The translations under genes and the position numbers were made by a program. From Meconema thalassinum (Eukaryota; Arthropoda; Insecta; Orthoptera; Tettigoniidae), in the NCBI GenBank assembly GCA_946902985.2, contig OX336396.1, positions 232,824,797-232,888,796 on the forward strand: 64,000 nucleotides of DNA, written 5' to 3'. Below are positions 43,632 to 56,427 of this stretch, piece after piece. The notes under the pieces are model-generated. The model was given only the letters and a program-made list of their open reading frames with translations. It had not been told where the DNA came from and did no database searches. Position 1 is the first letter of the stretch; each line of letters begins with the position of its first letter.

Positions 43632-45286
43632 AAATCAAGCATGCGAGAATGCGCTAGAAGAGAGAAAAGAGGCATTTCAAAACTAAAATTGCAACAAATC
43701 AGAAGAAACACAGAAGAACTTTTTCGATGTTCGCAAAAAAAACCATGTAAGATTTTGAGACAAAATAAGAGGAAATACATCAACGACCAACTGAAGTCAA
43801 TTGAAGACTACTTCCGAAATTACAACACACACGATTTCTACAAGACCTTCGTGAACCAAATCAAAACTTATTCCTCATAGAACCTTTGCTTTCGGAAACA
43901 AGATGGTAAATTAGCCTTGACAAATTTAGAAAATTGCCAAGAACTAGCTAAATATTTATCACAGCTTTTAAATTGTCCAGAAACCAAAGAGAGATTCCCG
44001 AAAATGTAACCGGAAATCGCACCAGAAAACACGTCACCACCAACAGAAGAAGAAATGTATTCACACATCAAGAAACTTAAAAACAATAAAGCATCAGGGG
44101 AGGACGGAATTGTAGCTGAACTTCTGAAAAATTTAGGCCCAAATTCACTCAAGGAAATTACACAAATAATCCTCAACATTTGGCAAACCAAAACAATTCC
44201 AGATGACTAGAAGACTGCTCTTATCCATCCACTACATAAAAAAGGCAACAAATCAGATGTAAACAACGATAGAGGGATCTCTCTCGTATCGGTCACGTAC
44301 AAAATTCTATCAGCTTGTCTCTTGGAAAGGACGCAAAACAATTGGAACCCAAATTAGCTGAATATCAAGCATGATTCAGACCAAACAGGTCATGCCCAGA
44401 ACAAATTTTTAATCTCTAAACCATACTCAAAATGCGAGCCCTCAAACTTCAAAAGAAACCTACGATTCGATAGATAGGACATCACTATTCCAAATTCTAG
44501 AAGAAAGGGGACTAGATCCTACAACCCGAGAACTCGTAGAACAAATACTAACTGACACAAAGTCTAAGGTGAAATTTATGGGGATAATCTCAGAACCATT
44601 CTACATTCAAACAGGTGTGTGACAGGGTGATGGACTCTCTCCTATTCTGTTCAACGTCGTCCTAGACAAGGTTATGGAAGAATGGGAGAAGGAACTCATG
44701 AAATGTGAATTTTGGATGCCCATCCGACTGGGCTTTCCCAAAAATAACCTCCACATACCATACCTCGCATTTTCGGATGATCTGGCGATACTAACCGAGG
44801 ATGAGGAGACTGCTGTCAAACAGCTCGAGATACTTAAAGAAAATGCAGAAAATGTGGGACTACAGATCTCGTTTGAGAAAACTAAATTCTTCTGTTTAAA
44901 GACAGATATCACGAGCCTGAAAAAAAAAAATGGTAAAATCAAAAGGGTACCGCACTTTAATTACATCGAAGAATTTATCGAACCGACAGGACTTGAAAAA
45001 ATCTCGCAACTAAGTCGTCTCCAAAAAGTCAAAAAAGCATTAGGGTTAGTCTAAAACATCTACAACAAAAAATCTTTGTCAAAATACACAAAAATTCGGC
45101 ACTACAACACAGTCATAAAAACAACAGTCCTTTACGCAAGCGAAACTCTGACACTTAACAGAAAACATGAACTTGAATACATCAAAAAGGAAGAGAGGAA
45201 GGTAATTAGGAAAATTTTAGGAGCAAGATATACGCAAGATGGTTAAACCCGCAGTGCAATCCGTTTCTGAACTTCTAATATTATAA
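43632..45286 (+). pseudogene. LINE-2 reverse transcriptase domain (broken)
   Basis: After a stop at 43632 the connecting region is followed by MYSHIKKLKNNKASGEDGIV (motif before RT 1), LIHPLHKKGNKSDVNNDRGI and SLVSVTYKILS, then QGDGLSPILFNVVLDKVMEE, LAFSDDLAILTEDEETAV (FSDD in place of FADD) and LQISFEKTKFFC. The thumb-like end is RHYNTVIKTTVLYASETLTL and ERKVIRKILGARYTQDG. At least five stops or shifts are visible, including TAG near 44208 and TGA at 44621. Sequence ends in CGCAGTGCAATCCGTTTCTG and an AT-rich tract where the Helitron is inserted. Confidence 0.88.
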
Positions 45287-45799
45287 TCTTCTTATATATA
45301 AAAGTGAAAATCTGTATGTACGTGGGTGGGTTTGTCTGTTCCGTATACAAATCTACGCCATTCCACCAATCTCAACCAAATTTTGCATACACATAATTTA
45401 GGACCCAGAAGGAACCTCTGGCTACATGGATTTTCGTTAGTCTTTCTCATTCTTCTGATTTCGGCCCTTTTGCACTCAAGCACAAGCTAATCAAATCATA
45501 AAATATACTCATGAAGGAATGGTAAGGCAGATCATTTCCATGCGAACATAGCTCAAGTCGAGACACGGCCGACTGGATTCAAGTTGCGCTCTGCACTACC
45601 GGTATAGAAAATGAGGATCTTTACTTGAAATCCCGTTAGTTACTCAACTGCTCACACAGCACTGTCACCGAGTTTAGCATAACTATATATTTGTCAAATA
45701 CCACTCACTCACTCATTCATTCATCACGAAATCTCAGAAACCACCGAACGGATTGGAATGAAATTTGGTATGCAGCTTCCTCAAGGGCCGCAAATGCCA

Positions 45800-47884
45800 A
45801 CTAAGAGAGGATTTTTGGATATTCAGGTTCTAAAGGGGTTTTAAGGGGGTTAAACCTGCATTTAATTGAATAACAATATTTCCCGATTGGTTTCATTGGG
45901 GGCTGTGATACACGGCATATAAACTCATCATTTAAAAGTAAGGAGACACGACGTGTCTGAGGGTTTTTCGATGTGGTGTATATTATGAGGTGAAAGGGGT
46001 GAAAAGTGGGGATTGAAAGATTCCTAACGGAGCGTGTATCTCTTAAACGACATAGGCGAGGAGTTTGAAATTCAGCGGAAAAAAACAACATAAAAAGAAG
46101 TAAATAAATGTTTGACCGTTTTTTCATAAATCCAATTTAAGAGACCCTTGAGGAGGGGTGAAATTCTGGGTGGGGGGGGGGGGGAGGGGAAGAAACAGGA
46201 AAGAAAGTGTCCTAACCGATTGACTGACTGACTCACTCATCAAACTCAGGGGAAAAAACTGCTTTAAAGTAAGTAAATAGCTTTTCGACAGTTAGTTTTG
46301 ATCAATCAAATTGAAGGGGTTCATCGGGAGGGGTGAAATTCTGAAGAAAATAAATTGAAAGAATATGTCCTGACTCATTCACTCACTCATCATCGCCCAG
46401 CCAAAAATATTGAAGTTGGAAACATGGAATTTCGGGGATATATTCGTTGTATGTCAAAACCGTACACTAAGGGAGGATTTTTGGATATTCAGATTCTAAA
46501 GGGGTCTTAAGGGGGTTAAACCTGCATTTCATTGAATAACAATATCTCACGAGTGGTTTCATTTGTGGATGTGATACTCGGCATATAAACTAATCATTAA
46601 AAATAAGCAGACATGTGACTAAAGGTTTTTCGATGTGGTGTATTATTATGAGGTGAAAGGGGTGAAAAGTGGGGGTTTGAAGGATTCCTAACAGAGCGTG
46701 TAGGCCTATCTCTTAAACGACATAGGCGAGAAATTGGAAACTCAGCGAAAAAAATCAGCTTAAAAAGTAAGTAAATCGGTGTTCGACCGTTTTTTTATAA
46801 ATTAATTAAGGGGCCAATGGGGTGGGGTGAAATTCAGGGGGGAAAAGGAGAGAAAGTGTCCTAACTGACTGACTAACTCACTCACTCATCAAACTCAGGG
46901 GAAAAAGACAGCTTAAAAATAAGTTAATAGGTGATCATGTGTTTTTTCATCAATCCAATTAAAGGGGCCCATGGGGAGGGGTGAAATTCTGGTAAAAATA
47001 ATTGAAAGTAAATGTCCTGTCTGACTCACTCACTCATCACGCCCAGCGAAAACTATTAAATTTGGAAACATGAAATTTTGGGAATATGTTCGCTGTATGT
47101 CGAAAACGTCAACTAAGGAATGATTTTTGTTTATTCGGGTTTTAAAGAGGTGTTAAGGGGGTAAACGTGCATTTCATTGAATAACGATGTCTCATGAGTT
47201 GTTTCTATGGGGATGTGATATTCGGTACATAAACTAATCATTAAAAATAATCAGACATATGTCTAAGGGTTTATCGATGTGGTGTATATTATGAGGTGAA
47301 AGGGGTGAAAATTGGGGGTTGAGGGATTCTTAACGGAGCGTGTATCTCTGAAACGACATACGCGAGAAGTTTGAAATTCGGCGGGAAAAACAGCATAAAA
47401 TACAAGTAAATAGGCGTTTGACCGTTATTTCATAAATCCAATTTAAGGGGTCCATGGAGAGGGGTGAAATTCTGAAAGAAAAAAAAACAGAAAAGAAAGT
47501 GTCCTAACTGATTGACTCACTCACTCACCCATCAAACTCAGGGGGAAAACAGCTTTAAATAAGTAAATAGGTGTTCGACCCTTTGTTTCACAAATCCAAT
47601 TTAAGAGGTTCATGGGGAGGGGTGAAATTATCAAAAATAAATGAAAGAAAATGTCCTGACTGACTGACTCACTCATCATCGCCCAGCCAAATTATTGAAG
47701 TTAGAAACATGGAATTTTGGGGATATGTTCGTTGTATGTCGAAAACGTCCACTAAGGAAAGAGTTTTGGATATTCAGGTTCTAAAGAGGTGTTAAGGGGG
47801 TAAACGTGCATTTCATTGAATAACAATATCTCACGAGTGGTTTCATTTGGGGATGTGATACTTGGCATATATACTAATCATTAA
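45800..47884 (+). repeat. Tandem units of about 0.65 kb inside the Helitron
   Basis: The landmark CTAAGG(G/A)-GGATTTTTGGATATTCAGG (variants) recurs at about 45800, 46467, 47110 and 47750. The array resumes after A4 at 50029-50460. Units also share TTTTTCGATGTGGTGTATAT and GGCGAG(G/A)AGTTTGAAA. Short direct CTGACTGACTCACTCA blocks are scattered through it. Confidence 0.8.
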
Positions 47885-50028
47885 CAAGATGTTCAGTAAA
47901 GAACATATAGCCTACTTTCTCCTAAATGCATGGGTATTGTTATAACTCTTTGTCCTTTTCAAGGAGTATGATTGAATGTTGGTTGTAGGAGCTTGTTGAA
48001 ATACAACGTGCTCTAGGGATATTAAACATGAATATGAGGTGCCCTTTGCTAGTGCTACCTCTGTACCAAATTTCGTTCAATTCGGTTTCACCGTGTTTGA
48101 ATTGATAGGGGGAATCGATTTGCACACATACTTGGCCACCATCTGCAAACTATTGGGCTGATGTTCTTGCAGTTTGGTCAGAATATGTTTCCCACATAAA
48201 GATATGGTGTTGCAAAATTAGGTAGAGACTAGATTATTAGGTTGGTCGTAATTACATTTTAGCTTTTAACATTTGGGTGGCCGCGATTACGTTTCCATCA
48301 AGATAGCGGTGATATAAAACATGACACTGAGGTGCCCTTTGCTAGTGCTACCTCTACACCAAATTTCGTTCCATTTGGTTTCAGCGTGTTTGAATTAATA
48401 GGGGGAATCGATTCTGACACAAAGATGGCCGCCATCCGCAAACTATTAGGCGAATGACGTATTAGATTGGTCAAAGGATGCTCCCTCCATAAAGGTATGT
48501 AGTTGCAAAATTTGGTAGAGATCGGATGATTAGGTTAATCGTAATTTGATTTAAGCTTTGAACATTCGTGTGGCCGCCATTACGTTTCAGTCAAGATGGC
48601 GGCAATATAAAACATGACACTGAGGTGCCCTTTGCTAGTACTACCTCTGTACCAAATTTCGTTCCATTCGGTTCCACCGTGTTCGAATTAATAGGGGGAA
48701 TTAATTTTGACATAAAGATGGCCTCCATCCGCAAACTATTAGGTGAATGACCTATTAGATTGGTCAAAGGATGCTCCCTCCATAAAGGTATGTAGTTGCG
48801 AAATTTGGTAGATATCGGATGATTAGGTTAGTCGTAATTTGATTTAAGCTTTGAACATTCGTGTGGCCGCCATTACGTTTCATTCAAGATGGCGGCGATA
48901 TAAAACATGTCACTGAGGTGCCCTTTGCTAGTGCTACCTCTGTACCAAATTTCGTTCCATTCGGTTCCACCGTGTTCGGATTAATAGGGGGAATCAATTT
49001 TGACATAAAGATGGCCGCCATCCGCAAACTATCAGGTGAATGACCTATTAGATTGGTCAAAGGATGCTCCCTCCATAAAGGTATGTAGTTGCAAAATTTG
49101 GTAGAGATCGGATGATTAGGTTAATCGTAATTTGATTTAAGCTTTGAACATTTGTGTGGCCGCCATTACGTTTCCGTCAAGATGGCGGCGATATAAAACA
49201 TGACACTGAGGTGTCTTTTGTTAGTACTACCTCTGTACCAAATTTCGTTCCATTCGGTTGCACCGTGTTCGAATTAATAGGGGGAATCGATTTTCACACA
49301 AAGATGGTCGCCATCCGCAAACTATTACGCTGATGACCCATTGGTTTGGTCAAAGGATGCTCCCCCCATAAAGGTATGTTGTTGCAAAATTTGGTAGAGA
49401 TCGGATGATTAGGTTAATCGTAATTTGATTTAAGCTTTGAACATTTGTGTGGCCACCATTACGTTTCCGTCAAGATGGCGGCGATATAAAACATGACACT
49501 GAGGTGCCTTTTGTTAGTACTACCTCTGTACCAAATTTCGTTCCATTCGGTTGCACCGTGTTCGAATTAATAGGGGTAATCGATTTTCACACAAAGATGG
49601 CCGCCATCCGCAAACTATTACGCTGATGACCTATTGGTTTGGTCAAAGGATGTTCCCCCATAAAGGTATGTCGTTGCAAAATTTGGTAGAGATCGGATGA
49701 TTAGGTTAGTCGTAATTTGATTTAAGCTTTGAACATTTGTGTGGCCGCCATTACGTTTCCGTCAAGATGGCGGCGATATAAAACATGACACTGAGGTGTC
49801 CTTTGCTAGTGCTACCTTTGTACCAAATTTCGTTCAATTCGCATTCACCGTGTTCGAATTGATAGGGGGGGACAGACATTCAGAGTACACACACTCACAC
49901 ACACACACAGACACACACACACACAGACACACACACACATACACACACACAGACAGACACACTTTTTTCGCCCTGTGTTGATCTCATAAGTCTACTTTCA
50001 TTTTTTGCAAAAATCGAAAGTAGGCTAA
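47885..50028 (-). mobile_element. HINE family A, copy A4, inside the Helitron
   Basis: The left end CAAGATGTTC-AGTAAA-GAACATATAGCCTACTTTC and right end ATCGAAAGTAGGCTAA match A1 in reverse. Neighbouring Helitron repeat units read ATCATTAAAAATAAGCAGACA, whereas here ATCATTAA and AAATAAGCCGACA flank the element. So TTAGCC...CTTG was inserted with no duplication and no loss. Monomers repeat at 293 bases (GGCCGCCATTACGTTTC near 48571, 48864, 49157, 49450 and 49743), and a (CA)n tract lies at 49885-49950. Confidence 0.82.
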
Positions 50029-50984
50029 AAATAAGCCGACACATGTCTAATGGTTTTTCGATGTAGTGTATATTATGAGGTGAAAGGGATGAAAAGTGGG
50101 GTTTGAAAGATTCCTAACGGAGCGTGTATCTATTAACCGACATAGGCGAGGAGTTTGAAACTCGGAGGAAATCAATCAGCTTAAAAATAAATAAATAAAT
50201 GAAATAAATAGGTGTTCGACCGTTTTTTTTCATAAATGCAATTTAAGGGGCCTATGGGGGAGGGGTGAAATTCTGGAAGAAAAACGTCCGCTAAGGAAGG
50301 ATTTTTGGATGTTCACTCTCATCGACCAACCAAAACTATTAAAGTTAGATGAATGATATTTTGGTGATATGTTTGTTGTGTGTCGAAAACGTCTACTAAG
50401 GAGGGATTTTTGGATATGCAGGTTCTAAAGGGGTGTTAACGGGGTTAAACTTGCATTTCATTGAATAAAAAAATAAAACGACTATGACGCGAGCGAAGCG
50501 AGGCTAACAATGAGATGGTGTGTGCCTGTGTATTACTCAATCACGCAAGTACCACTGGTCCGATTAACATGAATTTTACATGGAAGTAGCTGATTTACCT
50601 GGTTAACATATAGGTTACTTTTGATTTCAATACTTAGCACTATTTAAAGATGGCGACCATTTTAGTAACGTCACTACACCCTTTGGTTTTAAACTTTCAT
50701 ATTTCCATTTCAAATAAAAAGAGAACACTAAGAAATAGCAAACTTTTGATGGCATATACAAGGTTTAAAATTACATTTTCTATCCGAAAGGTATCTCCAA
50801 CGGTTAGCGAGTAAAACCTAAATTTGTTCTATAAAACACGGTCAACGCCGAGCGGTGTAGTTGGACAAAATGTTCCATCCTTAATCTCCCTCTGCGCAGC
50901 ACCGCGCCTATCCCCTGTTTTAACTCTCACCTTCACATTTTAATTTATTTATAACGCGTAGCGAAGCACGGGTACTTCAGCTAG

Positions 50985-51324
50985 TAATAATAATAACATT
51001 ATCAAACGGTAGTCTTGTCGGTAGCCCTATACGCATCAGAAACCACAAGCACCGAGAGCATGATCAAAAATAAAGACATTGAAAAACCAGAATAAAAACA
51101 CAGAAAAGTATTCAAACATCGAAATTGACACTAAGAAAAGACGAATGAAATTCTTTGGACATCTTACTAGACTACCAGAAAATCGATTGACGAAAAGGAT
51201 AATAGATTATTTGACCACACTCAAGAACTCAACACCTTGGTTAGAGGAACTTCGAAAGGACCTCAAAACGCAAACGTAAGTTCACCTGACATTTTAGAAA
51301 GGATACCTTCAGGAACAAAGTTAA
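50985..51324 (+). pseudogene. LINE-2 C-terminal region between insertions
   Basis: It reads ALYASETTSTESMIKNKDIE, then SNIEIDTKKRRMKFFGHLTR and LPENRLTKRIIDYLTTLKNS: a conserved C-terminal block of RTE-like arthropod LINEs. It has stops near 51090 and a one-base loss near 51305, and ends at the CAAG terminus of C3. The beginning overlaps in content with 45120-45240, so two copies may be joined here. Confidence 0.8.
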
Positions 51325-53369
51325 CAAGTACTTCCGTGAAGAACTATACAGCCTATTTTCATATATCCTACTTATGTTAATTGCCTCTATCAACATACAA
51401 CATTTCAGTTTGATTGCTGTAATAGATTCGTAGATATTGAGAACCGACTAAATATTTTGGATGGTCGCCATGTTGGATTTTTATATATGTAGGTCCTAAA
51501 GTTATGTAATGTTACATGAAGATTATTGTGTACGTGTAGCATTCAAACTTCAATCGCATGATTAGGACACAAGAGTAAAAACGAAATTTAAAAATTTCGC
51601 ACAGCTGCCATCTTATGGTTATGGAAACAATTGAAATAAATTAGATGCCAGTGGATTAACATTTGTATAAGGATTTACTGTACCAAGTTTCACTGCACTC
51701 GGATGGTTAAATTGCGAGATGTGTCAATGTGAATATTTCTAATTCGCTTCGCCGCCATGTTGGATTTGTGATCACCAGGTTATTAGTCCTATAGGTCAAC
51801 TTATGTTTATAGCCCCTATGAACATTAACAAATTCATTTTGATTGCTATAATAGATGCAGCATAGATATTCAGAGCCGTCTAAATATTTCGGATGGTCCC
51901 CATGATGGATTGTTTAATGTATAGGCCATATAGTCATGTACCATTAAAAGAAAATTATTGCGTAAGTTCATTATTCAAACTTTCACTTCGATCGCATGAT
52001 TACGACACAAGAAATAGAAAATTAATTTTAAAATTCGCACTGCCACCATCTTGAGGTTATGCAAACAATTGGAAAAATTAGATACCAGTGCATTACAATG
52101 TGTATAAACATTTCCTGTACCAAGTTTCATTGCGTTTGGATCATTAAATCACGGGAAAGGTCTATTTAAAATTTTCAAATTCGCTTAGCAGCCTTGTTCA
52201 TTTTGTACTTAACCGGTTTTTAAAAGTCTTATAGATGAACTTTCAGTAGTGCCCTTTATCTCCGTAGAAAATTTCAGGGTGATACCGCTAATAGTTTCAG
52301 ATATATAGAATGCCGGTGAAATATTTCTCACATCCGCCATCTTGTGGTTATGTAAACAATTGAACGAAGTTAGATGTTGGTTCATTACAATGTGTGTAAA
52401 CATATACTCTACCAAGTTTTATTGCGTTTGGTTGGTTAAATCACGAGAAACGTCTATTTAAACGTCGCAAATTCGCTTGGCCGTCATGCTGGTTTTGTAG
52501 TTTCCAGTTTTTAGCCTACTTTCGATTTTTGCAAAAAATGAAAGTAGACTTATGAGATCAACACAGGGCGAAAAAAAAGTGTGTCTGTCTGTGTGTGTGT
52601 ATGTGTGTGTGTGAGTCTGTGTGTGTGTGTGTGTATGTGTGTGTGTGAGTCTGTGTGTGTGTGTGTGTGTGTGTGTCTGTGTGTGTGTGAGTGTGTGTAC
52701 TCTGAATGTCTGTCCCCCCCTATCAATTCGAACACGGTGAATGCGAATTGAACGAAATTTGGTACAAAGGTAGCACAAGCAAAGGACACCTCAGTGTCAT
52801 GTTTTATATCGCCGCCATCTTTACTAAAACTGAATGGCGGCCACTCAAACGTTCAAAACGTAAAATCAAATAACGACTAACCAAATCATCCGATCTCTAC
52901 CAAATTTGGTAACAACATACCTTCGTATAGGATGCATCTTGTGACCAAACTACAAGGTCGTCCGCCATACCATTTCAGGATGGCGGCCGTGCGAATTATG
53001 CAAACTTTATAATCCATATCATGGGACCCACCAGTTCCGATTATCGAGCCGAGAATCGTTTTAACTGTTCTAAAGGAAGAGGCACGTTCGAAATTAAAAG
53101 TTTATTTTGTAATACTATAGTGCAGACGTGATTTTAAAAAGCTGAACTGATTCAGTAATAAGACAAGATGGCAGCGGATATCTTGTGCCTGACTTATATT
53201 TCACTAATTTGAGTATTGCATGCAATATAGCGTACTGATAAAAAAAAATAAACTTTGTATGAAATGCTTTATATATAAATAATATACTCCAGTGATGAAA
53301 TCGTTTAGTATAAATCATTATTTGCTAACAAGTTCTATGTAAGTCATTTTAAATAGAACGATATTCGAT

Positions 53370-53445
53370 GACACAATTAGCTCAGTGGTAGAGCATTAGC
53401 CTATCGCTCAAATGCCTAAGGTTCAAACCCGATCAGAGCTAGGTT
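53370..53445 (+). other. tRNA-like sequence
   Basis: ATTAGCTCAGTGGTAGAGCA is a good A box and AAGGTTCAAACCCGAT a partial B box, with tRNA-like spacing. The T-stem does not pair fully and I cannot form a good acceptor stem, so a tRNA pseudogene or SINE head is more likely than a working tRNA. Confidence 0.45.
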
Positions 53446-53499
53446 TTTTGCTTGAAATATTATATGTTTATTGTTTTGTAATGACTCAGATGTTTTAAA

Positions 53500-54018
53500 A
53501 TTAAGCGTTATATTGTGCACATTATGGTGTAAAATATATATTTAATTAAAACATAATTCGCCAGCAGATTTACTCGAGACATCTAGCTGCCAAAAAGGTA
53601 ACTTCCAGATTTTATTGAAAAGTTTCTTCTTCTGGCCGCTAGAATGCACTCGCTCTGTTAGGATTATATTGTTCGATATTTCACCACTAGATGTCCCGAC
53701 TAGTCTACGTGGGGCTCCATTGATTACTATACCATTATCATTCTATGCGCATCGAATTTGAAGAATGACAAGATGATACTACGATACATTTTAACTTTTT
53801 ATTTTAAAGGGTTTGTAACAGCCTATTTTGCGTTACTTGAAAATGTTATTAAGCGTTATATTGTGCACATTATGGTGTAAAATATATATTTAATTAAAAC
53901 ATAATTCGCCAGCAGATTTACTCGAGACATCTAGCTGCCAAAAAGGGAACTTCCAGATTTTATTGAAAAGTTTCTTCTTCTGGCCGCTAGAATGCACTCG
54001 CTCTGTTAGGATTATATT
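53500..54018. repeat. 171-bp direct duplication, 348 bases apart
   Basis: 53500-53670 and 53848-54018 (both starting ATTAAGCGTTATATTGTGCA and ending TTAGGATTATATT) are nearly identical; the one difference I see is AAAAAGGTAACTT versus AAAAAGGGAACTT. The 177 bases between them include CACCACTAGATGTCCCGACT, and the sequence after the second copy is different. Equal lengths and near identity point to a recent duplication. Confidence 0.9.
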
Positions 54019-54164
54019 ATCGAAAATATCCACATAGTTTGTATGCACACGTCTCTGTAGGGTCATGGAAAGATTTGTTAATTCAATTAGGGTTGTGAAA
54101 GCCATGCACAACCAGACGTGTAAAGACATGCCTCAACTCAAAGTTGGATGTTGCCCACGGCAGG

Positions 54165-54410
54165 TCGTAATAATAATAATAATAATAATGTTATTGGTTT
54201 TACATCCCTTTTAACTACTGCTGCTTTTAGAGACACCGGGGTGCCGGAATTTTGGCCCGAAGGGGATCTTTAACGTGCCAGTAAATGTACTGACACGGCT
54301 CCCTCGCATTTGTGCACCCTCAAATGCCAGCTGACTGCGCCAGGATACGAACCTGCAACCTAGGGCCCAGCAAGCGAGAACGTTACCGCTGAGCCACGCA
54401 GCCAGTCCTG
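54165..54410 (-). mobile_element. tRNA-derived SINE
   Basis: On the minus strand: head TGGCTGCGTGGCTCAGCGGT (A box), B box GCAGGTTCGTATCCTGG, body with CGTTAAAGATCCCCTTCGGG, and an (ATT)n tail (plus-strand AATAATAAT at 54168-54187). A complete-looking copy of a family not otherwise seen in the window. Confidence 0.75.
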
Positions 54411-54966
54411 TCGATAATGTCTCCAGATCCATAACATTCTTGATATACTTCTTATCTTTCTTTCTTCAATGATGGTAGCAGTTTTTATCTAGGTTGTGGC
54501 GTTTGGTAGAGGTAAATCGTTTCTAAGGTCTTCAACAAAGAATAGTTCTATTATACTCTTTGATAATAACAACGAGTTATAACTATACTCATACATTTAG
54601 GAGAAAGTAGGCTATATGTTCTTTACTGAACATCTTGTTTCAAAAGTCACATAGATGAACTTCTAGTAGTTTTCTTTATCACCGTAAAATATTCCAGGGT
54701 GATATTGGTAATAGTTACGGAGATATTGAATGCTGGTGAAATATTTCGCACTGCCGCCATGTTGGATTGGTGAGACTTAACAAAATTTGAAGGGCACGGT
54801 AGGGATCGGCCGGAATAGTGCTATGAACTTACCGAGTTTCATTGAAGTCGCTCCAGCCGTTTAGAAGTTATTAGGAGGGCCACACACACACCATCACACA
54901 CGCACACACACACGGACAGAAGGTGATCTCATAACCTTATTTTTTAAAAATTGAAGATAGGCTAAA

Positions 54967-56393
54967 CAAGTAGTTCCGTGAAGAACTACACAGCCTATTT
55001 TCATATATCCTACTTATGTTAACTGCCACAATCAACATACAAAATTTCAGTTTAATTGCTGTAACAGATTCGTAGATATTGAGAACCGTCTAAATATTTC
55101 AGATGGTCGCCAGGTTGGATTTTTATTTTTGTACTATTGCATTAAGATTATTGTGTACGTGTGGTATTCAAACTTCAATCGCATGATTAGACAACAAGAA
55201 GTAAAAACGAGATTTTAAAATTACGCACAGCAGCCATCTTGTGATAATGCAAACCATTGAAATAAATTAGATGCCAGTGGATCAACATTTGTATAAGCAT
55301 TTAACGTGCAACGTTTCACGGCACTCGGATAGTTAATTCGCGAGAAACGTCCATTTAAATATTTATACTTCGCGTCGCCGCCATGTTGGATTTGTACTCA
55401 CCAGGTTCCTGAAAGTCCTATAGGTGAACATATGTTCATAGTCTCTATGAACACAAAAAAATTCAGTTTGGTTGCTGTAAAAGATTCATAGATATTGAGA
55501 ACCGTCTAAATATTACGGGAGCTCACCATTTAGGAGTGTTATGTGTATAGGCCATAGAGTTATGTACCATTCAAGGACAATTATTGCCTAGCTTCATTAT
55601 TCAAACTTTCACTTCGATCGCATGATTACGACACAAGAAATTAAAACTTAATTTTAAAATTTCGCACAGCCGCCATCTTGAGGTTATGTAAGCAATTGAA
55701 TTAAATTAGATGGCAGTGCATTACAATCTGCAAAATAAATTACTGTACCACATTTCACTGCGCTCAGAGAGTTAAATCACGAGAAAAGTCTATTAAAATA
55801 TTTTAAATTCGCTTGGTCGCCATGTTCGTTTCGTACTTTACAGGTTTATGAAATATACATAGGTATACCTGTATCAGTACCCTTTATCACCGTACAAAAT
55901 TGCAGGGTGATATCTGTAATAGTTTCGGAGATATAGAATGTCAGTGATATATTTAGCACAGCCGCCATTTTGAGGTTATGTAAACAATTGAACTAAATTA
56001 GACTCCAGTGCATTACAATGTGTATAAACATTTGCTCTACCAAGTTTCATTACATTTAGATTGTTAAATCGCGAGAAAAGTCTATTTAAATGTCTCTAAT
56101 TCGCTTGGCCGCCATGTTGGTTTTGTAGTCACCAGGTTTTTAAAAGTCTCATAGGTGAACTTCTAGTAGTGCCCTTTATCACCGTACACAATTTCAGGGC
56201 GATATCGGTAATAGTTTCGGAGATATTGAATGCTAGTGAAGTATTTCGCACAGCCGCCATGTTGGATTGGAGAGACGTAACAAAATTTGAAGGGCACGGT
56301 CGAGGTCGCCGGGAATAGTGCTATGAACTTCCCGAGTTTCATTGAAATCGCTCCAGCCGTTTCGATTTTATTAGGGGGGACACACACACGAAT

Positions 56394-56427
<34 letters not shown>

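Larger units (their letters stand above)
45287..50984 (+). mobile_element. Helitron, non-autonomous, 5.7 kb
   Basis: It starts TCTTCTTATATATAAAAGTG after an A and ends GCGAAGCACGGGTACTTCAG-CTAG before a T, the TC...CTRR termini and A/T target known for Helitrons, with no target duplication. The homologous locus 57629-57760 lacks it: CTAATATTA-rich sequence then ATAATAATAAC...ACATTAT is continuous there. No Rep/helicase frame is visible. The interior is about 0.65-kb tandem units and the HINE copy A4. Confidence 0.85.
52511..54637 (+). mobile_element. HINE family A, copy A3, carrying 1.5 kb of foreign cargo
   Basis: It starts TTAGCCTACTTTCGATTTTTG and has a long GT/GTCT microsatellite (52581-52702) and about one and a half A-type monomers. 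At about 52990 it leaves the family sequence and returns to it only near 54545, ending GAGAAAGTAGGCTATATGTTC-TTTACT-GAACATCTTG. The cargo includes a tRNA-like sequence, a 171-bp duplication and a SINE. It is inserted in the T-run of C3. Confidence 0.78.
51325..54965 (-). mobile_element. HINE family C, copy C3, split by A3
   Basis: The left end CAAGTACTTCCGTGAAGAACT is followed by C-family units up to about 52510. The element resumes at 54638 (CAAAAGTCACATAGATGAACTT) and ends AAAATTGAAGATAGGCTAA at 54965. In C1 and C4 the corresponding sequence across the A3 site is continuous (CCAGGTTTTT(A/G)AAAGTCTCATAGG). Confidence 0.78.

Noticed and set aside
48568..49981. Recurrent 60-80 codon frames beginning MWPPLRF in several A monomers, as a repeated peptide gene
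   Set aside because: They are the same 293-bp non-coding monomer read repeatedly. Other monomers in the array have stops, and the frames run into CA-repeat translations (THTHT).
53370..53445. Functional tRNA gene
   Set aside because: The T-stem and acceptor stem do not pair well, and it lies inside transposon cargo.
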